64,000 nt of DNA from Epiperipatus broadwayi (GCA_028023455.1 JAQFVV010000072.1:3800501-3864500), one strand, 5' to 3'. Positions 10,376-23,660 are shown, counted from the first letter of the stretch. A program made the numbers and translations. The notes: generated from the letters alone by a model not told the origin.

Positions 10376-11284
10376 TAAAATTCTTTTAGAAATGCACTAC
10401 CTCTAACGGGAAAATTTATTTTTAATTATAACATTCAAAAGTTGCAAACAATTCCAACATCTTTATTTATATATATACATATTAACAACCGCAAACAATC
10501 TCTGTTTAAATTATGTTTAAAAGAAAATTTATGATTACAAAACTGCTATTAACTTTTATTTTCTATTTCAAATAAAAATAAACTTAAAGAGATATCATTA
10601 AAACATTATTATAACAAATCAGAAATCTTCTTTCCTGCGATTTCGAATGCGCGTTTTGATTGGTTTAAATTAATCTAAATTTGAAAAGATTGATAATTTA
10701 AACTTTATTCAATAGTTTTGCTCTCATGAACTGAAAAATTAAATTTACCCTTTAAAAAAGTTGTTTTTGTTTTTTTTCTATTACTGTTATTATACATACG
10801 TTTTTATTATCATAAAATTAGAAGCAAAAACATTTTTCTTTAAAAAAAAAAAAAACAACTTAAAATGAAAAATTATATAAACAATTATTGAACATACTTT
10901 TAGATTTAAAAAAAAAAAAAACACTTTTTCTAAAAAAGATTGGAAAAAGAAAGGAAATAAAAATAAAATAAGCAACTGAATATATTCCAAGTGAATTGTT
11001 CAATTAAAACAAGAGTGTCTTCAGGAAATTAAGCAACGAAGAAATGACTCGCTTTTACTTTTAAGGAAATAGAAACTTCGCAACTTAGAAAAGATAGTAT
11101 AAAGAAGCTTTTTTCTTAATTAAGCAAACAGTTTGCATGAATAGCGCAAGTTATTATTTAAAGTACAGAACTAGTTAAAACTAATTGGAAATATTAATAT
11201 AAAAAAACAGAATATTTAAACCAAAAAACAATGACTTCGATAATTAAAAAAAATCAAAGCCTTTCTAGATATTAAACTATATTA
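10376..11284. other. AT-rich intergenic sequence
   Basis: Long A and T homopolymers, and no ORF or repeat I can support. Confidence 0.5.
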
Positions 11285-11289
11285 GTACA

Positions 11290-11375
11290 TATTAAGGCGC
11301 ACTGATGCAGAGATAACGCAAATGACTGCAATACGTACAACCTTGGTTCGAATTTGGATAAAGTGAAATTCAAGA
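11290..11375 (+). repeat. tRNA-like SINE (family S2)
   Basis: A box B-like TTGGTTCGAATTTGG lies near 11341, preceded by an alternating GCA-rich segment in the position of a tRNA body and followed by AAAGTGAAATTC. The copy at 29115-29195 aligns through the tail AAATGAAATTC. Confidence 0.45.
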
Positions 11376-11563
11376 GATGTGAATTTTACTATTGAAAGCT
11401 GATCCCTGATTGATAATTGGGTATTTAACGATTCTTATGCAGAGAGTAAAACGAAGGTGGGGAGGGGGTGGAACTATCGAATCCTCACCCGCAATTGGGT
11501 AGCTTCCTGATTACTGCTCTCTAAGTCTATTGTTTTTCGTTAAGAAATTGTTGGAAAAGTCAA

Positions 11564-11634
11564 GCGTTGGTGGTCGAGTGGTCAGCACAGCTGCCTTACA
11601 AGCAGTTGACCCGGGTTCGCTTCCCGTCCGATGC
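11564..11634 (+). tRNA. tRNA-like sequence, anticodon loop TAC (tRNA-Val-like) or SINE head
   Basis: The 71-nt cloverleaf-like segment has a 7-bp acceptor (GCGTTGG with CCGATGC, two wobbles). The anticodon stem is CTGC/GCAG extended by a G-T pair, with loop CTTACAA, giving anticodon TAC. The T-arm is CGGG-TTCGCTT-CCCG, and box A is TGGTCGAGTGG-like. The D-arm pairing is poor and the T-stem has only four good pairs. Two relatives at 52414-52500 and 57200-57289 share the following GATGCTATGACATAT tail, which favours a SINE head over a working tRNA gene. Confidence 0.45.
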
Positions 11635-11770
11635 TTTGACACATGGAAAGAAAAAAGTATTTGCTGTAAAAACAGAATGCAACTATACCTATGCAACTTG
11701 CCAATCTCCCTGATTAATAAGCAGCTTAATTGCCAAGATTCAGTGCCAACTTGTGAGCTTTATGTAATGT
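11635..11770 (+). repeat. Possible SINE body downstream of tRNA-like head (family S3)
   Basis: The first bases (TTTGACACATGGAAA and on) resemble the sequence after the two other S3 tRNA-like copies. The remainder is unmatched in the window. Confidence 0.35.
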
Positions 11771-12360
11771 AGTGTGACTTTTTAAATTTAACTTAATTTT
11801 AGGTCAAAAACAACGACAATAATGATGATAAAAATAATAAGGATGTTAAAAATAGTAACACTTACCATTAAAAGACTTGGATGATCTTGAAATCAGTATT
11901 TTATGTATTATTTTTTGAAAATGGACATACTTGTTTCATTTCATTTTTTTTTTTTTTTTCATAAAAACAATGGCATGTATATGTAGTGTGGCAGATTTTG
12001 AAATTCAACATTCGAGGACTGCTGCCCGGTTATGTTACTTCCAGCAATATATCCGTTCCACTGTTATTTAATAACAAAATATTTTGGTTATATATCTCAT
12101 ATTATATTGACAACAAATACAGAGCTTCAAATGTACAGCCAATACAGGCACATTCTTCAGGTTTTTATTTGTTGAAAATGGATTAATAACTTGTTTTTTA
12201 ATTACAAAAGTAGACCAATCAAAGAATGTTATCTATTTTTTGATAATAAAATGTTATGCATATGGACATGTTGCTTTAAGTGTACATTTAATACAGATAT
12301 GATTTTATCTTCTCTAAATTAAAAAATGTATCAAGTTAAATAAAAATAAATAAATGGGGT

Positions 12361-12475
12361 TAATGCTTGGGAGTTCATAAGAAATTCAAGTGCTGAAAGT
12401 GACAGACTGAGAGCAATCTGTGGCCTATAAACTTCACAGCCTGTCACTGCACAGCCTGCATTATAAAACTTAATA
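12361..12475 (-). repeat. tRNA-derived SINE remnant (family S1)
   Basis: The GGGAGTTCATAAGAAATT word marks the S1 tail. The tRNA-like part is strongly diverged and contains two CACAGCCTG words. Confidence 0.4.
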
Positions 12476-12572
12476 ATAAAAATTTAGGATGAACTTAAAA
12501 TATATGTAATTATAGGTTAAACTATTTCCATTATCTAATTGATCAAAATAGAACAACATATAGGTGAGCAGG

Positions 12573-12820
<248 letters not shown>

Positions 12821-15800
12821 TTTTATTGTCAATTTAAAAAAAAACAAAACATATCAATACTTATAACAAATTGCATAGTTCAACATTAACAGGTCTTCCA
12901 GCAGACCACAGATAAACACATTGGTAAAAAAATATATACAGTAATAAGATAAAAATGTAGACAATAATAAACGTACATTGTGTGCATAATTTATTTACAT
13001 AATTTAACTTGAAAACAGAAAAAAAGATAATAAAAACAATTAAACTATTACAGTAAATCCTCTAACAAGAAAGTCTTAATTTTATTTATAAAGCCGAACT
13101 TTCCATAGATTAAGTGGGATTAAAAGATTTATGAAAAAAAAAACTATTAAAAAAACTCTCTCATCATCATAACCTTAATACATGCCCAGCAATTAATACA
13201 CACAAACACAAATACCTATTTACATTTTACAAATGGAAATATGAATAGGCTTTTGAAATCGCAACCTCTTGGCTCAAATTACTTTTTTAAATTTTAACGT
13301 ATAAGATTTCAGGTTGGTTTTACAGCCTTAACCCGAGAATTTAGCCTTTTTATCTTGTATATTAAAAAGAAAAATCTGAAATTAAAACTCAGAAATGAAT
13401 ATTAATTTTTTTTTTAAAAAAAAAAATCCTTTCTCTTATTTCGGAACGCTAAGACAATCTTTTTGTATATCTCAAAAAAACATTTATACAACAGGCCAAT
13501 CTCCATGATTAAAATATAAATGATCGTTATTATTACGAACTCCTTAAAAAAGAATAATTGCACAAGATTTTTTTACATACATAAAAAAAAAACACAGCCC
13601 AGAAATTGAATGATGACTCACTAAACAATAATCAAGATAATCAAATTTGGATTCCTTTGAATTCCTACGTGGTAAAATATATATATATATATCACACACA
13701 TACACGCATCCATTTAATAGATATGACCGAATAAAATTTACAAAGAAAAAATATAAATCAATTTAACTATGTAATGCAAATGTAACATAAAACGATAATA
13801 TTCATTTATTAAATAAACAAACATATTCTAGAATTTTTTTAATGAAATATTTATATCAATACAGCATATAAAAAGTTCCTCTATATTAATAATACGAATA
13901 ATTCAACAATTACAAGTAATTTTGAATATATTAAAAATACATACACACGCATATAAATATATACAATATATCATTATTAGTAGCTTAGTTTTGTAAAACG
14001 AATGATTTATCATTTTTAATGATAAAATTACCATCAACAGATGTAAAAAGATATAATAGCTACTACAGGATAAATACTTCTCTACAGTAGCAAAAAACAA
14101 AACAGCATTAACTGGTGTTGGAAATTGCAAAGTTGTGAGGATTTGAGCATTTTTCCATTCTAGTCTTATCCTTTAACTAATAATAGACAACATACCCACA
14201 TATACCAACCAATGTGCTGCAGAAAAAATTAAGCCTCTTGAAAAGGAATTCCCTTCCTGAATTTGAACCACACTTTGTATATATTTTATGAAAAAAAAAA
14301 TAACATAGTTTTCCCTTGATTTAAAGATTGCAGTAAATGACCGTTTTGAGTATTTGGTCATATCTCTCATCAATGTCATACCTTGAAGATTTCAATCCAT
14401 TAATAGTAGTGTTGCTTTTCTGTGGCTTCTAAACTTTTTCCTTCTCTTGAGTGGAGCACTGCTGCTCTGAGATTGATCCTATATATGAAACAGTATCAAT
14501 ATCTAGTTACTGCTGGCATAATAATCATTGTCATTATCGATGATGTCATCAGAAATGCATATTATCAGTCATTTCTTACAAGTCACTGCAAATCATACAC
14601 TTGTATTTGTCTACCTTTCACAACTATCTCCTAAGTTTCATAAATATTTTCTTTAAAAGAATGTACCTTTTTTTAAATTTCAACTTTAAATTCTGCTATT
14701 ACTTTTCCAATAATTTTTCTTTTTTTACATTTTAACACTATTTCACTTTTTCACATTATTAATTATATTTATCTGAAATTATATATTTCTCTTTTTTAAA
14801 AAAAAATATTTTATTCTATAAATAATTCAGACAATAGGTTTAATAATTACGTGTACATATAGCTATAATGATAAATTTAAATGTAATTAAGAAACTAAAT
14901 AATGTTCTCTATTTATGTCGTGCTAATATCTCAAATCACATGAAAAAAGAAAATTGTGGTCTCCCTTATTTACTTTTAAGCAAAAATCACCAAAAACTAA
15001 GTAAAATTAAACCCATTATGCATGTAAGCAAAGGAAAGATTAGGGATGATATTTCTAGAGATATATTTAGCAGCTATATTGCTAAGAAACCATCAATTCT
15101 TATTGAAAGTGTTATGGCACTACTTTGCTCAAATACCCAATAATATAATCTTTTGTCTTGAATTTAATTAGAAACAAAAGGCGGTCTCTTTCATTTTTAA
15201 CACAATTTTTATATAAATTTAAATTCAAACATATTTTAATATGAAAAACATAGAAGAATCTTAATCAATCGTTAAACTATCAACAATTTCAATCCGTAGT
15301 CAATGCACAAGAAAGGTAGTACCATCTTTATCTATGGGGATATTTTCATATAGACACTTAAGATTTCAACTTGATACAGGTTGAGATTTTTGATAGCTTA
15401 AGAATTATCATCTCCATTTATAATAAAGCATTGAGTAATTGGCTTTATTGTCTTAAAAGAATCATATTTTCTCATGACATTCTGTAAATAACAATTCGTT
15501 TCCATAAAGAAAGCTGTACATGTATGTTAATTATTTTCATGGATTATTTCATGTATAATTATATCTGTTATCCCTAAAAGTAAGAAATCTTGAATATATA
15601 ATGAGTGTTATATCAATGGTTGAGTCTTCCCTTTAACCAGCTACTTAACCTTAATATCACAGGGACAGATATTTTTTAAAAAATAAATAAAACTGAATTG
15701 TTATTTTTGAAATTCTATCTCTTAACTGAATATATATATTAAAAAATTGTTAAAAAATTTTGCTTTTGAAAAAACTTTTTATTCCAGCATTTTCTTTAAA

Positions 15801-16254
15801 TATTAAAAAAAAAAAAACCTAATGTTATTTTCTAAAAATATACAAAAAATATTTGAAAACAGATTTTTTTTTTTTTTTAAATTTTTTTATTTATGTATGT
15901 TAAATGTAAGATGCTTGCCTTCCTTCCCTAATGCTCTTCAATTATGTGTGAATACATTACTATGCTTACTATTTTTAAAATAAATTTTATTGAATTTAAA
16001 GTTTTGTCTTTATCCCTTTTCCAATTTAAATTTTTTTCCCATTGACAAGAGTAAAATGTCTCTTTTCCAAAAGTAAGGTGATACCTCACATCTCTTATTA
16101 TGGATATATATAATAACAATAAAAATAATATTTTTATTACAATAGTTTTTTTGATTTACGGACATTTTATTTATATATATTATAAACAACAATAATTGCT
16201 ATAGCTATTCTTGGAATAGTCCTTTAATATTAAATTATTACATTTCATTTACAA
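12821..16254. other. AT-rich intergenic sequence
   Basis: About 3.4 kb with poly-A/T tracts and a (TA)n near 13680. Small ORFs (13903-14130, 14173-14379, 14868-15143) have no recognisable domain or motif. I see nothing to annotate. Confidence 0.5.
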
Positions 16255-16420
16255 GTGTCAAATGTATTCCACCCACAACTTTGACAGCATCCATTACAGG
16301 TAAATACGATAATGATTATCACTAATCATTTACTAAACTAGATATTGTCACTAGCTCAGATATAAACTTTAAATCTCAGTTAAAGATTGATATTATAATA
16401 GAAGAATTTTATTGGATAAA
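16255..16420 (-). repeat. Family E fragment
   Basis: This shares AAGTGTCAAATGTA, CACAACTTTGA, ATCACTAATCAT and AGATATAAACTTTAAATCTCAGTTAA with the family E copy at 30700-30860. The ribozyme part is absent. Confidence 0.6.
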
Positions 16421-16649
16421 TAAATTTAATAGATTAACTGTTTCCCAGTTAAATATAACAAAATGCCAATCTTTTATACTTCAAAAAATGGAAGGGGGGT
16501 AAATGAACCTTAATAGATAGTTAATTGATGATGGAAGAAGTGATCAAAAAATAAAAATAGAATTGCCATAGCTAAACAACTTTTTAATAAAGAGCTTGTT
16601 AAATATTTTATCTTGAATATAGTTTTATATATAGCAATTCTAGCTTTTT

Positions 16650-16899
16650 CATAGTACATTATTGAAGAGTAGTAATTAATTTATAGAGTGTACAGAGAGC
16701 TTATGTAAATAGTCTGAACAGGCACAAACCTGTATTCAATGCGCTTTAAAATTCGCAATAATAAAGCATATTTTGCCGATAGAGGGATCTTCCAAACCAC
16801 GACCCAAGATAGCGACTTTTATTGCTTGATTATTGCGAATTTTAAAGCGCATTGAATACAGGTTAGTGCCTGTTTCGACTATTTACATAGTACATTATT
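16650..16899. mobile_element. Foldback element with 14-bp target-site duplication
   Basis: CATAGTACATTATT occurs at 16650-16663 and 16886-16899. The 222-bp insert between them has inverted arms at about 16704-16768 and 16818-16885 (shared block CAATGCGCTTTAAAATTCGC). They surround a comparatively GC-rich loop (GATCTTCCAAACCACGACCC). A unique segment of about 40 bp precedes the left arm. The structure resembles the inverted-pair hammerhead elements, but I found no hammerhead core. Confidence 0.75.
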
Positions 16900-18270
16900 A
16901 TAATTGCTGATATATGATAATTAATACGTGTGAACAATATGAATATTCTGTAGATTTGATATTTATATCTCAATAAGTTTCATTGCTTTAAATGTATTAT
17001 CTATATACGATTATGGTCTACAGGCATAAGACGATTCGTTTTCAATCTGCTTTGTAAATAGCATTGATATTAGGAGATAAAACATTAACCCCGATAGCGC
17101 TAGGAAGTTTATCAGTCCAATTATTACATATATTTATATACTCATAGTGCATTTATTACCCAGAGTTCAAACTGAGAGTAGAACCAGATGTTTTCTGGTA
17201 ACACAAAAATTTCCACACAACTCCGTGTATTTTCAGTCAGCTGGTCCAAAGTCAAGCAGTTATTCAATTCAAAGTGTGGTCAGACAACGAGTGTTTAATT
17301 ATTTTTTAGATAAAAAATAAAAGTAGGAAAACTGGAATAACTTTTACTAACCAGAAATTAAATTTTACAATGATTAAATGCCTATATTTACAATATTTTT
17401 AAAAAATTTTGGGAAAGAAGTTCGAGAAAACTATTCAGCACAGTAGTTTATTTAAAGCTGGTTATTTATTAGATGTGTGTTCTTATCTTTTTTGCTGGAA
17501 ATCATTTACGCGCAAGTTTTCTTTCTCGTGCTATTTATACACACATACACATATAGTTATGAATGTTTTAGTGAGTACAGTAGCGGCATACCACTTATTT
17601 TAAAGCAATCTTCACGGAATTATTTTTATATTCTAGTGAGACTTCCATTAAGATCCCCTTTAATTATTAATTTATTTATTATTCATTCATAGTAAAATAT
17701 CATACAAACATTACTCATTAGTGAAAGAACGTCGCAGTCTCGCAGGAGTCAGTTTATTGACGTTTACTACCATATAGGAAGAGGGATCTTAAATGAAATG
17801 CGGCTGTGAATGAACAGCTGAGGGGTCACTTAAAACATCAAACTTACTCAGCTACCCTATTGTTAATTTGATTTTAAACAGTTTTATTGAAAATTAAATT
17901 TTCATAAGTTGCAAAAGTATTTACAAAAAAAAAAATGAAATAAAATGCATTGGGTGTCTAATCTTTCTCTACAGCGACGACTTTACTTGCAAGTTTATTT
18001 TTAAATAATATTTTATAATTATTATGATATTTTTCTATACAGAAGTTGTAAAAAAATACGTAGTTTGTCAGAGTTTAGCTTAAATCTTTAATGCATTTAA
18101 AATTCACAATCTGATTAAAGTCTATTTGACGATTTTGTGTTAAATAAATGTGTCCCCCCGCCCCCGCAAAAAATCCACTTATATATGGCTTATTTTCTGT
18201 TTATTAATACTATTTCTGCATATACACAATTTATTTAATTCATAAATTCTATAATTTTTCTTATTCTAAC
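16900..18270. other. Intergenic sequence, nothing recognised
   Basis: Two overlapping short plus-strand ORFs (17409-17692) have no recognisable domain. Confidence 0.5.
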
Positions 18271-18274
18271 ATTT

Positions 18275-18820
18275 ATGAGATAGTGTGGAGAGTGGTGGGT
18301 CATGTAAAAGTCTGTGCTCATATACCCTATATATTACATATATAGACACAGGTATATAATAAGCCTGTGTGTTTCAGTTATTACATAGAAGAGATGTCTG
18401 CCCATCCCTTGTATATGTATTAAATGGATTATGTCCTGTACATGAGGGGTCAGATTGACCTTAGGTCAACATGGGTGTGACAAGAATCTCGGCCTCAGTG
18501 TGGCCTTTGAGCGTTCCATCATCAAATTTTCAATTGGATGGACGGTTGAAGAGTTGGAGTGTGGAGTAGATTGAAGCCTGTCCATTAAAGTATGAGGATT
18601 GGCTATCTTAATATATATCTGAGCACTTATAGCATATATGTGTAGAGATCGTAATCTGGACCAACTGATGATTGCTGGTTTAGCATGAAATACGTATATT
18701 GGTGATTATTTATCTTTGCAATATATATGTGTTCAAGTGTATATTAGTGTTATGAGATAGTGGAGAGAGTGGTGGGTCATGTGAAAGTCTGTGCTCATAT
18801 ACCCTATATATTATAATATA
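18275..18820 (+). mobile_element. Family D hammerhead repeat, head-to-tail partial dimer (about 478-bp unit)
   Basis: TGAGATAGTG followed by the GAGAGTGGTGGGTCATG block occurs at 18275 and again at 18753, giving a 478-bp period. One HHR lies between them at 18653-18707. Both repeats run to CATATACCCTATATATTA, after which the second copy ends. A single-ribozyme unit flanked by partial direct repeats is the layout described for retrozymes and Penelope-type terminal repeats. About 200 bp of the unit (18400-18600) are more GC-rich and not seen elsewhere here. Confidence 0.75.
18653..18707 (+). ncRNA. Hammerhead ribozyme motif (family D)
   Basis: Stem I is AATC/GATT distal and ACCAA/TTGGT proximal. 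The core CTGATGA is at 18665-18671, stem II is TGCT/AGCA, and GAAA is at 18687-18690. Stem III is the ATACGTAT palindrome, with A at the cleavage position (18698). The core is identical to that in the 2526-2580 copy. Confidence 0.65.
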
Positions 18821-19139
18821 TCCTTTTCTTTCCTTATCATCAACCTTTGCTTCTAATGATTACAATTAGCTTCACATTTTAATCCCAAATAACTGTTGCA
18901 TATTTGTAACCCATTCTTGATAATCCAGCTCAAAGTCTTCTCCAAATGTGAATCCTGATCATCTACACATGAGTGGACTATGTGCACTGCTAAACAAAAA
19001 GCCCAGAGGCAAAAAATATTATATATAAAGTATATTATTATTAAAAATGTATAAATCTTAATATTAATATATAGCTTTTTTTTAATTTATTCAAAGCACA
19101 AATGACATAATATTTATCATAGTATAAATTATTTGTATA

Positions 19140-20113
19140 AGTAATCAACCAGCTCTATTTATATATTTTGTATTACCCTTCTCAATATGAATCTTCTAAG
19201 TATGATCAAGAAATTTAATCATTGCTAATGCATATGGATAAATATTCTTCAGAATATGACTATATTCCAGGTCTATATCTTGATGATTCAATGCTTTAAT
19301 CAGTAGAAAAGCATATAGGTTCAAGTACCTTTTCATAACCTATAAATCTAAAGCATAATGGGAATCAATATTAATTTTCCTTTCTATAACAAAACAACTC
19401 TCACTACTTTGATGTGATCCAGTGCTAAAATTCATTTTAAATATAATTTGTTCCTTTAGTTGATTAAATACAAAGTTCACTGTAGACTATTTATAGATGT
19501 CTTGATAAAAATTTTGTATAGAATTGATAAAAGACTGATAGGGCTAAAAATTTCTAACATCTTCTTTATTACCTATCTTAAATGTCCACATTACTTCTGG
19601 TACATCTTTATTATTTAAACATTTGTTACACAACACTGCCAACAATTTGTCTATTTTTCCACATGCTTCTTCATTTAAAATATTGGACAGGTCATAAGAT
19701 GTAGTAGTAATTGAAGTAATTGAAGAATATACTTTATCTTGTTTTTATTACTATATAATTCTTACAGAAATCTTCCACACATTTCGTGATGTCACCATTT
19801 TTTTTTTAGTAATAAGTTTCCTACCAATGCCAAAATGTTGTTTTATACTTTTGAGACTTCTATTCTATAGCTTTCTTTGGTAACTCACAATTATGTTTTC
19901 TTATATTGTTCTCATACCATTTTAGAAAATTCTAATATTCAATTCTTCTAAATGTATCATTATTACATATTTTCATATACCTTTCTTTTTTATACATTAT
20001 CTTGTCTCAGTCGAAAATTTGCTGGTAAATTGCCCTTTTTTATATACCATCTACTTTTGCTGCATTGGTTATCTTCTCACTGATTTCATTCAAATCTGAA
20101 CCATCTTCAAAAT
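19140..20113 (-). pseudogene. RTE-like LINE relic: linker and reverse transcriptase
   Basis: On the minus strand, decayed frames read ISEKITNAAK (linker), then KLLAVLCNKCLNNKDVPEVMW, then, after a frameshift, SPISLLSILYKIFIKT. Further on come HQDIDLEYSHILKNIY and KIHIEKG. These match consecutive RT blocks of RTE-type LINEs (the NYRPISLLSVLYK region and the following palm lead-in). Several stops and frameshifts are present. It lies head-to-head with the endonuclease relic at 20130. Confidence 0.75.
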
Positions 20114-20129
20114 CTGTTAGTTCTTAAAT

Positions 20130-21050
20130 GAAATATCAGTTGTGTTTTCTTGCAGGCAGATTGAATGTGTGTGTGAATGGATTTTTTTAAATCAATATTT
20201 ATAATCACAACAAACAAATCTGAATTGTGATTCTTATTCCCAGATGACTGTAAAGTCACCAATGAAAGCATCAGTTGGCGGTTGACAGTAGAGAGTAAGA
20301 AATCCTGATTGTGAACCCAGGTTGCTTTTCCATGATGATCTTTTATTAAATACTTATAACAGTACATCACTTCAAGTGATGGCAGATTGCATGAATTGGA
20401 AGAACTATCTAATATTAAATGGGATACTGTTAGACTTTGAAGTCAAATGAAAAGATAAATAAACCATTGATTTAAAAAGTGGACACATACTTTATTATAA
20501 AGATCCAAATACTGAAAGCACACTGAATTGTTCAACTTAAATGGAAAAAAACAAATGCCCACAATTCAGGTTTATGCTCCAAAAAATTATCACTGTGCTG
20601 AAAAGTAGAGGATTTTTGTATGGATGTACAAAATGCTTTTGGTCTGCCCAAACAATATTTCATAATTGTTACAGGATACTAAAGATGTGGATAAATTTGG
20701 TTATAATGATAGAAGTGAGAGAGGCCACAGACTTGTGGAATTCACAGAAAAACTGTAAATTGTGTTCTTTTTTTTTTTTTGAGAGAGAAAAATACTAAAT
20801 GCATATGGACATGAAAGCATCAAAGTAAAGACCCACCAGAATCGGATTATATTTTGACTATCAGAAATATATTATTATTAATACATTCAACTCGGAAATT
20901 AATCATGTATTATTGAGATGTAAATTTAATGCAAAACTGGAGGCAAAAATAATTAGAAAAAGCAGTATTCACAATTGATATTCCTAATTTCAGAAACATT
21001 GGGATGAATTTTAATTAGTGTGGATAAACACCGCAAATATCTTTAGAGTA
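20130..21050 (+). pseudogene. RTE-like LINE relic: apurinic-type endonuclease region
   Basis: Decayed plus-strand frames read TIQVYAP near 20560, then DKFGYNDRSERGHRLVEFTEKL near 20690-20755, matching the GKYGIGERNERGxxLxEFA block of RTE/BovB endonucleases. A weak IGLYF follows, where the family has the EIDFIL block. Stops occur throughout. The coding order ends about where the minus-strand relic at 20113 picks up, as expected for a 5'-inverted copy. Confidence 0.7.
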
Positions 21051-22555
21051 CTTTTTTCTTCTTTCATGGAGTAAACCATACTCATTTACGAATGACTATT
21101 ACTGCTGGTATAAAACCATACATAATATGTCTTTGTGGTGGATTTCAAAATAAATATGCTTTTTTCAAATAAATCATATTGTTTTTCAGCAAATTCTCAA
21201 AAATTATTAAACAAATAATCAATCCAAAAATTATCCACAGAAAACTGTTTTCATTAGTTTTAAAATATATGCCAAACATGTATACATCAAAACTAATAAA
21301 TTTTAAAGTAATTTTTCTTTACCTGAGGTGATTTTTTTTTCTTCCATTATTTATAAATCTCAAAATGACAATAAAAAGGTCTTTCCTGAACTAAATTATC
21401 TTTAGAGGGTGAGAAAAATTGACTGTGACCAGACAGACAGACAGTCCTTCAAAACTGACAAAGCTTTTATTGTACTGGTCTATTTTTCTCACCTCAAAAT
21501 GTGCCATTTTTCATTTTTAAAATAAAACTATTATTCAGACCAGACCACCTTAGGACAAACTATGGTCAACCCATCTGGCTCCCAGTCAAAGGGCAGGTGG
21601 GATTCTTTTTTATTATTTATTTTTTCACCCTCTCAATTCATGGGACCAGACTTTATATACATTGCAATCAAAAAAAAATAAAAATCTTAGCCATAAGGCA
21701 AAAGTTCAAAATACAGCAATCCATTTTCCATCTTTATTAATAAAAATTAGTACAATAAATATACATATACGCGCAACACACACACATCCGTAAATTTTTT
21801 TTTACAACTTTAGATTTTTTTTAAAAAATGCTTTAAATACAGTAAAAACTTTAAAATCAATCAGAAAATAATAAATTATGTACAACAGCTATATAAATAT
21901 CAATTTTTTTATACATAAAAAGCCTTTTTCAGCACCTGATTTGGTGCCCTTTTCGAATTAATATTAAAACTAATATTTTATGGAAGAACAGCATAAAGAT
22001 ATTTATTTATTCTTTTCCAATTTTTATGATATTAGTAAAAACTTTATAGCTTCATATATGCGATTAAATCCATTTTTTAACCGCCTGCTGCAGTCTTTAT
22101 ATACTCTCCTAACTCACTTTTATTCTAACAAAAAATCAGAGATTAATATTGCTCTCAACAAATTTATTTAGAGAAAAAAAGAGAACTTAGAGAAAGGGGA
22201 AAGAGAGAGAGAAAAGACCGTGAAAGATGATCATCTTCATCTTATAGAGATTGATGAAAACTAAAAGAAAGTTTTAGTAATTCATCAGTTTGGATTTATA
22301 TAGTCAAGAGCAGGCAGGTCTCTATAAAGAGCTTGAGGTAACTAATTTATCTCCTGATTCAAGGTTTCCTTCTTAAAATAGATATAATAATCATAACAAT
22401 AGTGATGCATCCTCTGAGAAATTTAAACATGATCATACTGGCTTTCAGTACTAACTAAGAAAAACTGTCAAAGTAAATTAGATGGCCCAATTTTGTATCC
22501 CAGTTTAGTTTGCTGACCCCTCCCATGGGAAATATATGTGGAGACAAACTTCAAG
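21051..22555. other. Intergenic sequence, nothing recognised
   Basis: A GACCAGACAGACAGACAG word near 21427 and short ORFs without motifs. No feature supported. Confidence 0.45.
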
Positions 22556-22645
22556 TGTGATTTTATAGTACTCCTCACCGAAACCACGAGCAAAATCCAA
22601 ATGTGATTTTATAATACTCCAAACCTTGAGCAAAGTCCAAATTTT
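22556..22645. repeat. Two-copy tandem repeat of about 46 bp
   Basis: TGTGATTTTATAGTACTCC at 22556 recurs as TGTGATTTTATAATACTCC at 22602, each followed by a GAGCAAAATCCAAA-like word. Confidence 0.7.
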
Positions 22646-23234
22646 GTAAGGGTAGGACTGCAAAAGAGACTTCTTCAGAGGATAAAAATAAATAAGTACT
22701 GTAACAAATATACTCAATCATGTGATATATTATGGTTGTAATTTTATATACTTTCAGCAGAATCAATTTTCATTTACGTGCAATTAGAGCAATGAAGTGG
22801 TATTTATCTGCATTCAATGCTGTATGTTATGACTGTCCTTGACTATGCCTATAACTTGAGATTTAACTTAGATTGTGCAAAAAGGGCAAATCACTTCAAC
22901 TTCATTAGCAGGCCAATGGTTTTCTTTTTAAATACCTGCCCTATACTCAGCTAATTTAACTCTTCAATTATTATTGATCACTAGATAGAAGAAAAAACCT
23001 TACCAATATTTGACTAATTTAAATATATATCTTAGTTTTTTTATCTGCCCAATGTGGATTAGTGCAATGATATAGGATGATGGATCCTATATCTCATGTC
23101 CACAGACAATAGTCCAACATTATCATTTCTGATGCTCAAACATCATATGATCTCCTAACTGATTATTTCTAGGAAGAACTTTATATTTTATTGGGCTAGC
23201 ATTTAACTAGCTCAAATAGCATTGTTTTCTTCAC

Positions 23235-23660
23235 TGTTTCTCCATCCATCATTATTTAGGACACTGGAAGAGTAATGAGCTTGAGAGTCAAAGGCCAACA
23301 GATTGCTGTTCAACTGTCCCACTGTTGGTGTTCAAACATCATTTTCAATCATCAATAAGTCACTCCCAAGTTTGATCCTGTTTCCCTGATCTACAGTCTC
23401 ACACCAACAAACTTTTTTAAAATCTCATCTCTACTTCACATGTGATCTCCTTCTAGGTCTTTGAAAATCTCTCTTGAGCTCAAACTTAATACTGTGACTG
23501 TCTGTCTATTATTATTTCTTGTAGTAATATGTCCAGTCCAGTTTCATTTCAATCTCTTAATTCATTTAATGATATCAATGGTACCAGCTTATTCTTTTAC
23601 AACATATATCTCTCTGCAATTCCTTGAGTGATTTGAAATGTGGATAGGGCATCATAGACA
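23235..23660 (-). pseudogene. RTE-like LINE relic: C-terminal region
   Basis: The minus strand reads IKRLK, NWTGHI and TRNNNRQTV in one frame, a decayed version of the LKWRWAGHIAR...DNRWT block near the C-terminus of RTE-type LINE proteins. The same segment occurs at 29780-30060 and 43330-43700. It lies directly left of an endonuclease relic in the opposite orientation. Confidence 0.65.

Noticed and set aside
11530-11772. 80-aa ORF and its antisense partner
   Set aside because: They are translations of the tRNA-like SINE head and flank.
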